Of a stretch of DNA of 64,000 nucleotides, positions 8,076 through 17,300 are shown in pieces (the first letter of the stretch is position 1; each line of letters begins with the position of its first letter). The stretch is from Planctomycetota bacterium (GTDB taxonomy: Bacteria > Planctomycetota > Phycisphaerae > Sedimentisphaerales > Anaerobacaceae), in assembly GCA_030605475.1 (NCBI GenBank), contig JAUWIG010000011.1, positions 87,298-151,297 of the forward strand. The letters run 5' to 3'. The notes beneath the pieces are model-generated. The model worked only from the letters and a program-made list of their open reading frames with translations. It was not told the DNA's origin and ran no database searches. Made by a program: the position numbers and the translations under genes.

Positions 8076-8508
8076 GGCAATATCTCAGATGCCCGAACAA
8101 TCATTAGCTACTTCATATAGAACGGGACAAAAGACTTCATTCTGTATAAGAAGTTTCCGTCGTTTCTTCATTATTTATCTGCCTTAAGGCAGTTTTCATA
8201 TCCCGTCATTATACCCAATCCCTCAATTCCCGCCTTTTAATTCGTATCTCCCTTCCCTTCGATTTCACTCAGGGTAAACTCCCAAGCTCAGGGTAAACTT
8301 ATCTCGTGAAGCGTATCTCGTGGCTGAGATCCTTCGACTCCGCTGCGCTTCGCTCAGGATGACAAACGGACGATTCAAAGAAGTATTCCGCCCCCTGGTG
8401 TTTCCGTATTTAGTTAGATAAAATAGCGTAATAGACCGTAAAAGTCAAAGGAATAACAACCCCGCAACAAATTGCTGGGGTAAATATTTTTGGATTGGGG
8501 CTGGCGCT
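8076..8508. other. Gene-free stretch with interspersed repeats
   Basis: It contains two CAGGGTAAACT copies (8268-8300), TATCTCGTGAAGCGTATCTCGTGG, and a CCTTCGACTCCGCTGCGCTT..GCTCAGGATGAC unit (8330-8364). The last is of the TCCTGAGC/TCGAAGGA family that recurs at 29669, 36872, 37786, 57097 and 62269. No gene was seen. Confidence 0.6.
8463..8481 (-). terminator. Possible terminator after hisI
   Basis: Read on the minus strand, ACCCCAGCAATTTGTTGCGGGGT folds into an imperfect stem, followed by a moderately T-rich TGTTATTCC. It lies 28-46 bp beyond the hisI stop. The T tract is weak. Confidence 0.4.
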
Positions 8509-8922
8509 TTATTTTTTGTAGGTTTCTTTGGGGTCATAGACTTTTTCTGCGATAAATTCCAGCACCTTGTCGCTGCCTTTCTTCAATGCGCGGTAAAAAC
8601 AGGATTGATAGCCTACGTGGCATTGGCCGGCATCGACGGTTACTTTGAGGACAAGTGAGTCCTGGTCGCAATCAACGAGTATTTGCTCCACTTTTTGGAG
8701 ATGGCCGCTCTCTTCGCCCTTTTTCCATAATTTGCGGCGTGACCTGCTGAGGTACGTGGCATAGCCGGTTTGAATTGTCAAATCAAGTGCCGCTCGATTC
8801 ATATAGGCTGTCATCAGGACCTGGCCGGTTTTTGCGTCCTGAGCTATAGCCAGTATCAGGCCATTATCGCCGAATTTCGGGATAAATTCCAAACCTTCTT
8901 CAATAGCTTGCTTTGCTGCCAT
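8509..8922 (-). CDS. hisI: Phosphoribosyl-AMP cyclohydrolase
   Basis: HisI opens the adenine ring of phosphoribosyl-AMP in the third step of histidine synthesis. The 137-aa frame has the family blocks GLILAIAQD, VLMTAYMNRAALDLTIQTG, SRSRRKLWKKGEESGH and the metal-site region DCDQDSLVLKV plus GQCHVGYQSCFYR. I chose ATG 8922 (MAAKQAIEEG). The longer frame from 8994 would add 24 residues encoded by a palindromic repeat (GGGACCGCGTTTTGC...), which look non-native. The usual length of the stand-alone enzyme is 110-140 aa. No HisE domain is fused, and no other his gene lies in the window. Confidence 0.92.
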   Translation of the reverse strand: MAAKQAIEEGLEFIPKFGDNGLILAIAQDAKTGQVLMTAYMNRAALDLTIQTGYATYLSRSRRKLWKKGEESGHLQKVEQILVDCDQDSLVLKVTVDAGQCHVGYQSCFYRALKKGSDKVLEFIAEKVYDPKETYKK

Positions 8923-9062
8923 TTGTGGGGTCTCCCAAATTGTTATTGTTAGAGGATTGCCGTTTTGTAATCTTTTTGCAAAACGCGGTCCCAATATCTT
9001 GTCAAGAGAAGTTTTACCTGTTATTATTTACTGAAACAAGTGTTTTTTTTAGGAAGCAGAAG

Positions 9063-10127
9063 TTGCCGAACGGCCCAAAGTCAAAGAAAACCAAGCGCAT
9101 TTTCGTGTTCCTGCGATTTGCAGTGGTTGTCTGTGGAATCATTTGGGCGATATTTTGGGTCTCCCGTGAAGTAGGGTGGGACAATTTGGCGAAAACTCTC
9201 CTTAGAATAGATTTGGGAGTTTTTGCGGGAGTTCTCGGTATTTTTGTTATCGGCCAGATAATAGTAGGATTACGCTGGTGGCTACTGCTGAGGTCTCAAT
9301 CCATCTTTATAGATTTTTGGGCTGCCGTCAGGCTGCATTTTTTAGGGCTTTTTTACAATAATTTTATGCCGAGTTCTGTGGGAGGGGATTTGATTCGGGC
9401 CTGGTACGTTACCAAGCACACCGATAGAAGGTTCGAGGCGGCTTTAAGCGTATTTGTCGACAGGGCGATTGGGTTGTTAAGCACGCTGGTAATCGCCGCT
9501 TTTTTCTATTCACTTTTCCTGCGAGGCAAGGGTAGTGTGATAACTTCCGGCGGTGGGGGTAAGGGTGGTATGCCCAAGTCTGTCGCTGAGTACAAGTGGA
9601 TTCTTCTTTGGCTGGTTGTGGTCGTAGCGGCGGTTTTTTGCGTGCTCTTGCTGCACAGGCGGGGCCGGGCGATACTGGAGAAGGCTTGGTCACATATTTG
9701 CGTGTACGGCGTGAAGATGATTAAGAAACTGAGGGATGCAATAATTATTTACTGCAGCAAGCCCCTGACAATCCTTGGAGTATTTGGGCTGACGGTTTTT
9801 TTACAGATTATGGTAATCACGGGTTTCTGGTTTCTCGGAGTAAACCTGGGGATTGAAGCCAGCATTAAGTATTATTATGTCTTCTTCACGCTGACATGGG
9901 TGTTGGGGGCGGTGCCTGTGAGTATTGGTGGCGCGGTAGTGGTGGAAGGTTCGCTTGCTTACCTGTTTATTCAGTTTGCTGGCGTTGGGGCCGAGGCGGC
10001 GTTAGCGCTGGCTCTGTGCCAGCGGATTGTATGGATGCTCGCTTCTTTGCCGGGAGCGGTGATACACTTGATTGGTGCACATTTGCCGAAAGACTTTTTT
10101 ATTGACTACGAGAAGTCCATAACTTAA
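9063..10127 (+). CDS. Lysylphosphatidylglycerol synthase TM-region/UPF0104-family integral membrane protein
   Basis: This 354-aa polytopic protein has about eight hydrophobic segments. It carries family signatures of the AglD/MprF-type flippase domain: LRWWLLLRSQ, LGLFYNNFMPSSVGGDLIRAWYV, FVDRAIGL and GAVPVSIGGAVVVEGSLAYLF. Members include proteins that flip or transfer lipid-linked groups, but most are uncharacterised. The start chosen is TTG 9063 with AGGAAG 10-12 nt before it. An upstream extension to 8913 would overlap the divergent hisI and looks unrelated. A low-complexity GKG..GGGGKGG loop sits near residues 160-172. The exact substrate is unknown. Confidence 0.82.
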   Translation: MPNGPKSKKTKRIFVFLRFAVVVCGIIWAIFWVSREVGWDNLAKTLLRIDLGVFAGVLGIFVIGQIIVGLRWWLLLRSQSIFIDFWAAVRLHFLGLFYNNFMPSSVGGDLIRAWYVTKHTDRRFEAALSVFVDRAIGLLSTLVIAAFFYSLFLRGKGSVITSGGGGKGGMPKSVAEYKWILLWLVVVVAAVFCVLLLHRRGRAILEKAWSHICVYGVKMIKKLRDAIIIYCSKPLTILGVFGLTVFLQIMVITGFWFLGVNLGIEASIKYYYVFFTLTWVLGAVPVSIGGAVVVEGSLAYLFIQFAGVGAEAALALALCQRIVWMLASLPGAVIHLIGAHLPKDFFIDYEKSIT

Positions 10128-10238
10128 CCTATGGTGTTTCGGGTAAAAATAGAATTTTTGTGCCCGGCTTTTAATAAAATTTAACTGAAAACCAAGAATT
10201 ACCTAAATTGACAGCAGTGAACAACTGTTGTTAAAAAT

Positions 10239-10943
10239 ATGCCGATTACAGGACGCTTAAAAAGCTACTTCTTTCGTGGGCTGGCGGTACTATTGCCGAC
10301 CATAGTAACCATCTGGATACTTGTCTGGGGGTACAGTTTCATCCAGGACAATATCAGTATTCATATAAAACGCGGTTTAGTTCGGCTGATAATAATTGCG
10401 GGCGGCAGCGAGGAAGAGTTGAGCAAATTCTGGATAGATGGGGCTTTATCCATAGCGGGCTTTCTTGTAGCACTGTTTGCCGTTTGCATAGTGGGAGCAA
10501 TATTAGCCAGTGTGGTTGGGAAGACCCTATGGCGAGTGGTCGAAAAGTTCATAATGAATACACCGTTTTTAAGACAGGTCTACCCTTATGTAAAACAGAT
10601 TACCGATTTTTTGTTCACGCAAGAAGAGAAAAAGAGACTGTTCTCGAGAGTCGTCGCGGTCGAGTATCCACGAAAGGGTATATGGTCAATGGGTATGGTT
10701 ACCGGCAGTGGGCTTAAGAAAGTGGTGGACAAGGTGGAAAAGGAATTTCTTACTATTCTTATACCTACTTCGCCGACACCGTTTACCGGCTTTGTGATAA
10801 TGGTCCCGAAAGAACAAACTATAGAGTTGGATATGACAATAGAAGAAGCATTGAGGTTTGCCGTCAGCGGCGGGGTTATAGTGCCGGATAGTAACCAGGT
10901 GGCAGCCGCCTTGCCGAAAGCAGATTCAGAAAGTAATGAATAA
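10239..10943 (+). CDS. DUF502 family membrane protein
   Basis: The 234-aa protein matches DUF502 (PF04367): an N-terminal GRLKSYFFRGLAVLLPTIVTIWILVWG helix, a second membrane segment (ALSIAGFLVALFAVCIVGAILASVVGK), then NTPFLRQVYPYVKQITDFLF, SRVVAVEYPRKGIWSMGMVTG and IPTSPTPFTGFVIMVP. The family is widespread in bacteria and its role is not established. It is separated by 111 bp from the flippase-like gene upstream and 41 bp from hpf downstream, so it may be the first gene of the hpf-pts transcription unit. Confidence 0.85.
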   Translation: MPITGRLKSYFFRGLAVLLPTIVTIWILVWGYSFIQDNISIHIKRGLVRLIIIAGGSEEELSKFWIDGALSIAGFLVALFAVCIVGAILASVVGKTLWRVVEKFIMNTPFLRQVYPYVKQITDFLFTQEEKKRLFSRVVAVEYPRKGIWSMGMVTGSGLKKVVDKVEKEFLTILIPTSPTPFTGFVIMVPKEQTIELDMTIEEALRFAVSGGVIVPDSNQVAAALPKADSESNE

Positions 10944-10984
10944 AAACGGATTTTGTTATCGGAAAACAGTTAAGGAGAACGATT

Positions 10985-11305
10985 TTGCTTTTTACTATTA
11001 GCGGCAAGCATATCGAGATAACAGAAGGTATTAGAAGACACGCTGAGGAAAAGACTGCTAAGCTTCCCAGGTACTACAATAGCATCAATCAGATTGAGGT
11101 AATTATCGACGGCAGTGCTGCCAGCAATACCAGCGTGGAGATAATTGCAAGGGCCGAACATAGCAAGATTTTCGTTGTTACCGAAACGGGTGTAGATGCC
11201 TACAAATGTATTGACGTAGCTGTCCACAAACTTGAAAGACAGCTCAGAAGAAAAAAGACCAAGGAACGAAACAACAAGCACACGGGCTGTATAGAGTCAG
11301 CATAG
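10985..11305 (+). CDS. hpf: Ribosome hibernation promoting factor (short HPF/RaiA type)
   Basis: This 106-aa protein has the HPF/RaiA pattern: FTISGKHIEITEGIRRHAEEKTAKLPRYYN, IEVIIDG, VEIIARAEHSKIFVVTETGVDAYKCIDVAVHKLERQLRRKK (blocks in order). It binds the 30S subunit decoding region and silences ribosomes in slow growth. It is the short form without the dimerisation domain. The start is TTG 10985, with AAGGAG 8 nt before it. It lies before ptsN, as in the rpoN-hpf-ptsN arrangement of many Gram-negative bacteria. Confidence 0.92.
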   Translation: MLFTISGKHIEITEGIRRHAEEKTAKLPRYYNSINQIEVIIDGSAASNTSVEIIARAEHSKIFVVTETGVDAYKCIDVAVHKLERQLRRKKTKERNNKHTGCIESA

Positions 11306-11387
11306 CTTGTGGGCTTATGATAGTGTTGTTTTGTGATTGTGATTTGGCTGGGTAGGCCGGTTAAGGGAGTGCTTTTCGGGAGATAAA

Positions 11388-11861
11388 ATGAAATTTGCGG
11401 ATTTTGTCTGTTTTGAGGCAATAATTCCTGAACTCCAGGCTAACGACCGTGATGGTGTGATAGCAGAGCTCGTTTCGGCACTTGATAAAGTCGGGCAGCT
11501 CGGAAAGGGCAACTGTGAAGAGATTATCAAGGAGGTGATAAAAAGAGAAAAAGAAGCAAGTACGGGAATGGGTAAGGGTGTCGCTGTGCCTCATGTGAAG
11601 CATTCGGCGGTTAAAGATGTAGTTGCTACGGTTGGGCAGAGCGGCACTGGTATTGATTTTTCTTCGCTGGACAAACAGCCGGTTTATTCGGTGATACTTT
11701 TAATCAGCCCTGTGGACAATCCTGACAAACATTTACAAGCAATGGAGAGCATTTTCAAGCATTTGCAGCAGGAGAAGTTTCGCAAATTTCTCAGACAATC
11801 CCGTGGGCTTGAGCAGATTGAAGATCTGCTCATAGAGGCTGATGAAAGTCCGTCTTTATAA
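11388..11861 (+). CDS. ptsN: PTS EIIA-type protein (PtsN/fructose family)
   Basis: The 157-aa cytoplasmic phosphocarrier belongs to the PTS EIIA type 2 family. The phosphorylated histidine is in GKGVAVPHVKHSAV, and VILLISPVDNPDKHLQAMESIFKHL is the usual downstream block. It would take phosphate from HPr. With no sugar permease (EIIB/EIIC) nearby and hpf just upstream, it most likely belongs to the nitrogen-type regulatory PTS. It is preceded by hpf (82 bp gap) and followed by ptsH. A frame-setting GGGAGATAAAATG supports the start. Confidence 0.88.
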   Translation: MKFADFVCFEAIIPELQANDRDGVIAELVSALDKVGQLGKGNCEEIIKEVIKREKEASTGMGKGVAVPHVKHSAVKDVVATVGQSGTGIDFSSLDKQPVYSVILLISPVDNPDKHLQAMESIFKHLQQEKFRKFLRQSRGLEQIEDLLIEADESPSL

Positions 11862-11953
11862 TAGTGTAAATTTATGGATGTGTGTCACCCGGCACCGCAT
11901 CGATGGAAAACGTGAAGGGACGGGACCTGAAAATGCGGACAGGAGAAGGTACC

Positions 11954-12328
11954 TTGGAGAAAGTGGTTTGCGAAGCGGAAGTTGAGATAAAAAACGCAGA
12001 GGGACTTCATATGCGCCCCGCAATGCAGTTTGTTGATATTGCAAGTCAGTTTGATTGCGATGTTACCGTCAGCAATGTTGAAAACAGTGTGGATGGCAAG
12101 AGTATTATGCAAATGAGTATGCTTGCCGCAACTTGTGGCACTAAACTGAAAATTAAAGCAGAAGGTGCAGATGCCCAACAAGCCGTCGATGCTTTGAGAG
12201 AGCTTGTGGAAGAGAAGCATTTTGATGAACCGCTGCCGAAACAAGAAAACAAAAAGAGGTCAAAAGTTAAAATGCAGAAATCAAAATGTGACCCCGAACA
12301 TGATAAAAGGTGCTTGGGAGCCCAATGA
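11954..12328 (+). CDS. ptsH: Phosphocarrier protein HPr/NPr with a C-terminal extension
   Basis: The HPr fold is clear: KNAEGLHMRPAMQFVDIA holds the phosphorylated His, and SVDGKSIMQMSMLAATCGTKLKIKAEG holds the regulatory Ser region. Start choice is uncertain. TTG 11954 has AGGAG about 9 nt upstream and gives a normal N-terminus, whereas the long frame opens with GTG 11882. HPr is normally 85-95 aa; here about 35 extra basic residues follow (KQENKKRSKVKMQKSKCD...). They are encoded by a CAAAAGTTAAAATGCAGAAATCAAAA-like repeat and look like read-through into repeat sequence. The gene sits between ptsN and ptsI. Confidence 0.85.
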   Translation: MEKVVCEAEVEIKNAEGLHMRPAMQFVDIASQFDCDVTVSNVENSVDGKSIMQMSMLAATCGTKLKIKAEGADAQQAVDALRELVEEKHFDEPLPKQENKKRSKVKMQKSKCDPEHDKRCLGAQ

Positions 12329-12335
12329 CATATAA

Positions 12336-12396
12336 ACCCCATTAGAAATCCTGCAATGGGCAATACAATACAGAAAGGAAGGATTTCTAACGGGGT
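12336..12396 (+). repeat. 61-bp inverted-repeat element between ptsH and ptsI
   Basis: The ends are ACCCCATTAGAAATCCT (12336-12352) and AGGATTTCTAACGGGGT (12380-12396), 17-bp arms with one mismatch, enclosing 27 bp. A second 61-bp copy lies in kdsC (22960-23020), and a longer variant spans the ahbD start. No coding capacity was seen. Confidence 0.85.
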
Positions 12397-12523
12397 GAAA
12401 ATGCGAAATGTTTCAAAATTTTTGAATTCTAATTTGTGATTTTGCTCTTTAATTTTTGATATTTAGTTTTAAATTATGGTCTTTAGCTTTTAGTTTTTAG
12501 TTCAATTTTGGCAGAGCGGCGCC

Positions 12524-14263
12524 ATGGAAATAAAAAAAGGAATAGCTGTTTCGCCGGGCATTTCTATTGCCAAGTTGTTGATTATTGATTCCGAAGATTA
12601 TCGAATTCCTCGGCGTTCAATAGAGCCTTCGCAGCGAATGATGGAGGTTCAACGCGCAAGAAACGCCTTTAAGGGCGCAATCAGTGAACTAACCAAACTA
12701 CAAGCAGAGCAGGAGGCAATTGAACAGCGTAAAATAAAAGACATCTTCGCCGTTCATTTGCGTTTCCTGCACGATAGAAGCCTGCGAAAGAAAATAACGG
12801 ATTTGGTCCATTTGGAGTCGGTGACGGCAGAGTATGCCGTCTCCACAACTCTGCGGGAGATTGCATCACATTTTACCAAGGCAAAAGATGCTTATATCAG
12901 CGAACGAGCGGCGGATATTTACGACATTGAAAGACGTTTGCTCAGGCAGCTTCTTGGCAGTAAGCGTGAGGATGTTGAGCATCTGACCAAAGAGGTTGCG
13001 ATTGTTGCTCGGGAGTTGAGTCCTACCCAAGCTGCCGGGTTTAACAAGAAATTTGTGAAAGGGCTTGCTACCGACGCAGGCGGACGAACGAGTCATACAG
13101 CTATTGTTGCCAGGTCTTTAGGTATCCCGGCAGTGGTGGCGTTGGAAGACCTTACAGAAAGCGTCAGCGGGGGAGATACTGTCATTATTGACGGCAATCG
13201 CGGCATTGTCGTTGTAAATCCGGATGATGAGACAATCCGGCAGTACGAACAGTATTCGCTCGAATTTGCAGAGCTTGAGCATAAACTTGACGCGATAAAG
13301 GGAAAACCAGCCGTAACCCGGGATGGTGTGAGGATAGCATTGTTAGGTAATATTGAGTTTCCGGATGAAGCGGAGCTGGTCCTGCAAAAAGGAGGAGAAG
13401 GGATAGGATTATACCGCACGGAGTTTTTGTATCTTAACAGGCCGAGCGAACCCACAGAAGCCGAGCACTATCAAGCTTATGTTGAGACTATCAGTGTTTT
13501 TAAGCATCGGCCTGTGATAATAAGGACTGTGGACCTTGGAGCGGATAAATATACCCAGAGCAAGCGTTTCGCTCCTGAGCCAAACCCGTTTTTGGGCCTG
13601 AGGTCTATCAGATTTTGCCTGCGGAACCTTACAATGTTCAAGACGCAGCTGCGCGCGATTTTGCGGGCCTCGGTTCTTGGTGAGGTTAGGGCAATGTTTC
13701 CGTTGGTCACGAATATTCAGGAGCTGATGCAGGCCAAGATGATTTTGCGCGATGTTATGGACGACCTTGATGAGGAATCCATAGCGTACAATAAAAACAT
13801 TCAGATAGGGATTATGATTGAAACGCCGTCAGCGGCTTTAATGGCCTCTACGTTGGCGAGAGACGTCGATTTCTTCAGCATCGGAACAAACGACCTTACT
13901 CAATATACTTTGGCTGTTGACAGGGGTAACGAACTGGTTTCTACACTGTATTCGGCGGTGGACCCTGCAGTGTTGCGGCTTATCAGGACGGTTGTTCAAG
14001 ATGCATACAAAGCGCAAATAGATATTAATATTTGCGGTGAAATGGCTTCTGAGCCGGAGTACGTCATGCTGTTACTGGGTATGGGGGTCAGGACAATTTC
14101 GCTTGCTCCGCCAATGATACCGGAGATAAAACGAATTATTCGCTCAGTTACGATGGAAGACTGCAACTATTTAGCGAGGAAAATACTTGGTATGAATTCT
14201 GAAAGGCAAATTGCCAGTTTCCTGCGCGATGCCACGAGGAAGGTTTTGCCCGAAGCTTTTTGA
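12524..14263 (+). CDS. ptsI: PTS enzyme I (phosphoenolpyruvate-protein phosphotransferase)
   Basis: The 579-aa cytoplasmic enzyme transfers phosphate from PEP to HPr. The N-terminal HPr-binding/phosphohistidine domain includes TDAGGRTSHTAIVARSLGIPAVV with the active histidine. The PEP-binding TIM barrel has EGIGLYRTEFLYLNR, RTVDLGADK, NPFLGLRSIR, IGIMIETPSA, FFSIGTNDLTQYT and NICGEMASEP. Length matches the standard E. coli-type EI, and no GAF domain is present, so it is not the PtsP form. It follows ptsH after 195 bp containing the 61-bp repeat and AT-rich sequence. Confidence 0.96.
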   Translation: MEIKKGIAVSPGISIAKLLIIDSEDYRIPRRSIEPSQRMMEVQRARNAFKGAISELTKLQAEQEAIEQRKIKDIFAVHLRFLHDRSLRKKITDLVHLESVTAEYAVSTTLREIASHFTKAKDAYISERAADIYDIERRLLRQLLGSKREDVEHLTKEVAIVARELSPTQAAGFNKKFVKGLATDAGGRTSHTAIVARSLGIPAVVALEDLTESVSGGDTVIIDGNRGIVVVNPDDETIRQYEQYSLEFAELEHKLDAIKGKPAVTRDGVRIALLGNIEFPDEAELVLQKGGEGIGLYRTEFLYLNRPSEPTEAEHYQAYVETISVFKHRPVIIRTVDLGADKYTQSKRFAPEPNPFLGLRSIRFCLRNLTMFKTQLRAILRASVLGEVRAMFPLVTNIQELMQAKMILRDVMDDLDEESIAYNKNIQIGIMIETPSAALMASTLARDVDFFSIGTNDLTQYTLAVDRGNELVSTLYSAVDPAVLRLIRTVVQDAYKAQIDINICGEMASEPEYVMLLLGMGVRTISLAPPMIPEIKRIIRSVTMEDCNYLARKILGMNSERQIASFLRDATRKVLPEAF

Positions 14264-14270
14264 TAGGCCC

Positions 14271-14352
14271 CCACTTTGCGATTTATCGGGGTCCCCAAAC
14301 GCCATTTGTTGCGTTCGAGGGCCACCCCGCAAAATAGGAACCCGATGTTGTT
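14271..14352 (+). repeat. Palindromic repeat cluster (GGGGYCCCAAACGC type) after ptsI
   Basis: GGGGTCCCCAAACGC and GCGTTCGAGGGCCACC form an imperfect stem. CCCCACTTTGCGATTTATCGGGG and ACCCCGCAAAATAGGAACCC lie outside it. Related units occur at 17640-17800, 18425-18460 and 23553-23662. It lies just after the ptsI stop and could also act in termination, but no T tract follows. Confidence 0.6.
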
Positions 14353-14385
14353 CTGGGGATTTGTTGTGATTTCGGCCCTTATCCC

Positions 14386-17300
14386 TTATGGTGCACTTTC
14401 ATAAAGTTCCTGAATTTCATCCGGACCCAGAGCATAGTCGTAGATGCGCACCTCGTCGATGAGGCCGTGGAAAGCCCAACATCTGTCACCTGTACTGGAG
14501 CTCCCATAATTACCGATATTTGCCGTAGTCGAAAGAGTATTTAAGCCGCTGTAGGTTCCGGTAGCCATATCATTGGCATCGACATAAACGTGATAATCGC
14601 CGGCGCCGGGAGTATCGCCTTCTGCCCACGTCAAGGCTATATGGTACCAGGTTTCGACCTCTAAAGTTGTGATGTTAGCATGTAGCTTATAGGCGCCACC
14701 AAGCCCCAGATGGAGGTTGGTATAAGCGAGGTCCATATAGAAATGTATTCTATTACCGGTGTTGTTCTTGGTACCGAAAAACATTCTGGTGCCGACCTGT
14801 CCTTCTGAGGAGAGATTAGCCCAGAGAGCAACCGTTCCCGCCGTTGTTGTCATTCCTGTGGTGGGAATTTCAATCTGCTGCCAAAAACCACTGTCATTAA
14901 AATCTGCAGCACCATTGATTTTCCCACCGGTTGGTGCCCAGGCTACTACATTGTTAAGAATCGTACCATCAAAGCCGTTACCGGAAGAATCGTGGGCGGT
15001 CTCGCCGGCATCCTCATCAAGCTTGTACCAGGCGACAATAGACAGCGTGGTAAACCTCCACACATCACCGGTGGTCGTACCATTGACATTCTTCTCATCG
15101 ATACGCCAGTAGTAAGTGGTGTGTAATTCAAGGGTGCCTGGGTCATAGCTGTTGGGTTCCTGGTTGCCTTTGTACACGTTGGGGTCCTCTGGTCCAGTAG
15201 CCACTGGCCACGAATCATTGGCCTCGTTCACATCATTAAAATCGGTACCGAAGTACACATCGTGTGATGTTGTACAATAACCTGCTGTCCAGCTCAAATC
15301 AATATCTTGGCCTAAGCCTGTTGCCGGATGTGCCGGATTGGGATTACTGGCTTGACCTGGCACCAGCATATCTAACCAATGTAACGCCAATAAATCAAGG
15401 TCGGCAGAGTCAGCTTTGCCGCTGTGGTTGATGTCGGCGCCGCCGCACCAATCGCTCGCCGAACAGCTGTCGTCCAACCATCGCTCGGCAAAAAACGCAA
15501 AGTCTTTAAAGTTTACTCTGCAGTTATCATTCAAATCGCCGTCCAGCCTCTCGGTTGCCGTGAAGCTCCAGACTTCGCTCCAGTCGCTCCAGGCCCCCCA
15601 ATCATCCTTGGTTCGCACCCGCCAGTAGTATGTGTGGTCGTCCAGAAGCCAACTCCACTCATCGGGCACGTCCCATTCCGGGTTTGACGAGAAGATGATG
15701 CGGTCGAAGTTGGGGCAGATTGGATGCAGCATGTCCGGGCGTGGACTGACCTGGATATGGTAGTCGGTGATACTGCCATCGGTGTCCGTTGCAGGTATCC
15801 ACTCAAGCTTGTTCAGCAGCACCAGAGGCATCCTGCTACCATCAATCGGCGTGACCGGCCCGGTCGGCGGAAGCGGCGGACTGGTTGCGGAACTCTCGCT
15901 CCAGCCGTGGGTGAGCCGAACCGGGGCGCTTGGCTCAGACTCGTCGCTGTAGGCCACGTTGTTTGTGCCCACCGAAAGAGACGGAAGCGCAGTGCCTGAC
16001 ATTTGAACGTCCGTCTCGATGTAAATCTCTTTCATGAAGGCATCGTTTGGCTCGGCCTGCGACTCAAGCTCGAACTTCACAAAGTATTGGTAAATAGCCG
16101 GAGTCAGCAAGGGAGCGAGGTTGGTATCAATGTCGATTTCTATCTGCTCGGCAACGCCGGTATTTGTCTGAGACCAAACCTCAATCCAGTTGTTAGGCTC
16201 GTAAACAGATATATAGATTCGACATTCATCCGACACAGTGTTTCTGAAGAACTTTCCACCCACTCGGCCTCCAACTACCGGGTAGGGGGTGTTGACCTCA
16301 TACACGACATGGCCGGGTGCTCCAGCCGCTATGGGCTCAAGCTGCCAGAGCAGGTCGCCCCCGAGGACGGGGTGGATGTTTACGTCCTCGAATGTGCCGT
16401 GAGGAAATGCACCAGCACTGAGATTGGGTTCATAGGTCATCTCGCCGTTGGTAAGTTGATAGGGCTCCAATTCAGGGTGGCCGCGTTCGTTGGCGCCATA
16501 GCGCCACTTTCCGATGTGGCTCCAGTTCCACTGAAACTTCTCGCCGGGCCGCAGTGTCATTGCCATCGTGCTCAGATACGGCTCAATATCGGGAAACTCT
16601 GTGATGTTTTTGGTATTGTTTTCGTATTGATAACCGCGTTTTTTCAGCCCTGTGCTTGCAAATCCACCGCCGTGGGTGCGGTCGCATAATATGGGATTAG
16701 CAGCTATGTCGTCGTAGGATGCGGGTGTTGTGCTGTCGTTCTCAAGATGAAACATACGTTCGTCGCCGTCATACACGTGCCAGTCACCATCGTGCCGGGT
16801 CTCAGCTATGCGGTGAGCGCCGCCCATAGATACCGTCCGGGTATCCGCTGCAGGAAAACCCGCTTTCTGGCAGAGCACGGCGGTGACGGCGGCGGCGAAC
16901 TGACAGCCGCTGCAGTAGTAGCAATTGGCCCACTTAACGGGGTTCGCCAGTTCCGTGTTAGTACCGGTAGACCCCGGCCCGACGCGGCGGTCGTTGTCAT
17001 GGCATTGCACCTCGATGCTGGTAGTGAAGGTCCAGATTGCCATTGCCTTCTCGGCGTCGGTCATACCAGACTTCAGGACGCTATCGACAATGTCGTCTGC
17101 CGAGTACCAGTCGCGTCGTTCGTTAATGACGATTCTGGGGTTCACTATGTTGGTGCCGCTGATATTTTCAATAATGAGATACTCGTTCGGCTGAAACTTG
17201 CTTTCCAGACGCTTGTAGCCCCTGTTAGGGTCATCACCTAAAAAGGGTGCTTCAAGGTAGTCGGCTGTGTTAAACTCGTCAAGGGTCCCACCCACCTCTA

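Noticed and set aside
8923..8994. Longer N-terminus of HisI from ATG 8994
   Set aside because: The added residues are encoded by a palindromic repeat and lie outside the family; ATG 8922 gives a normal HisI.
8913..9062. Longer N-terminus of the flippase-like protein from 8913
   Set aside because: It overlaps divergent hisI coding sequence and does not resemble the family; TTG 9063 has a ribosome site.
14759..17241. Several plus-strand frames opposite the 1020-aa secreted gene (up to 228 aa)
   Set aside because: They are shadows of a clearly coding minus-strand gene and show no family motifs or ribosome sites.
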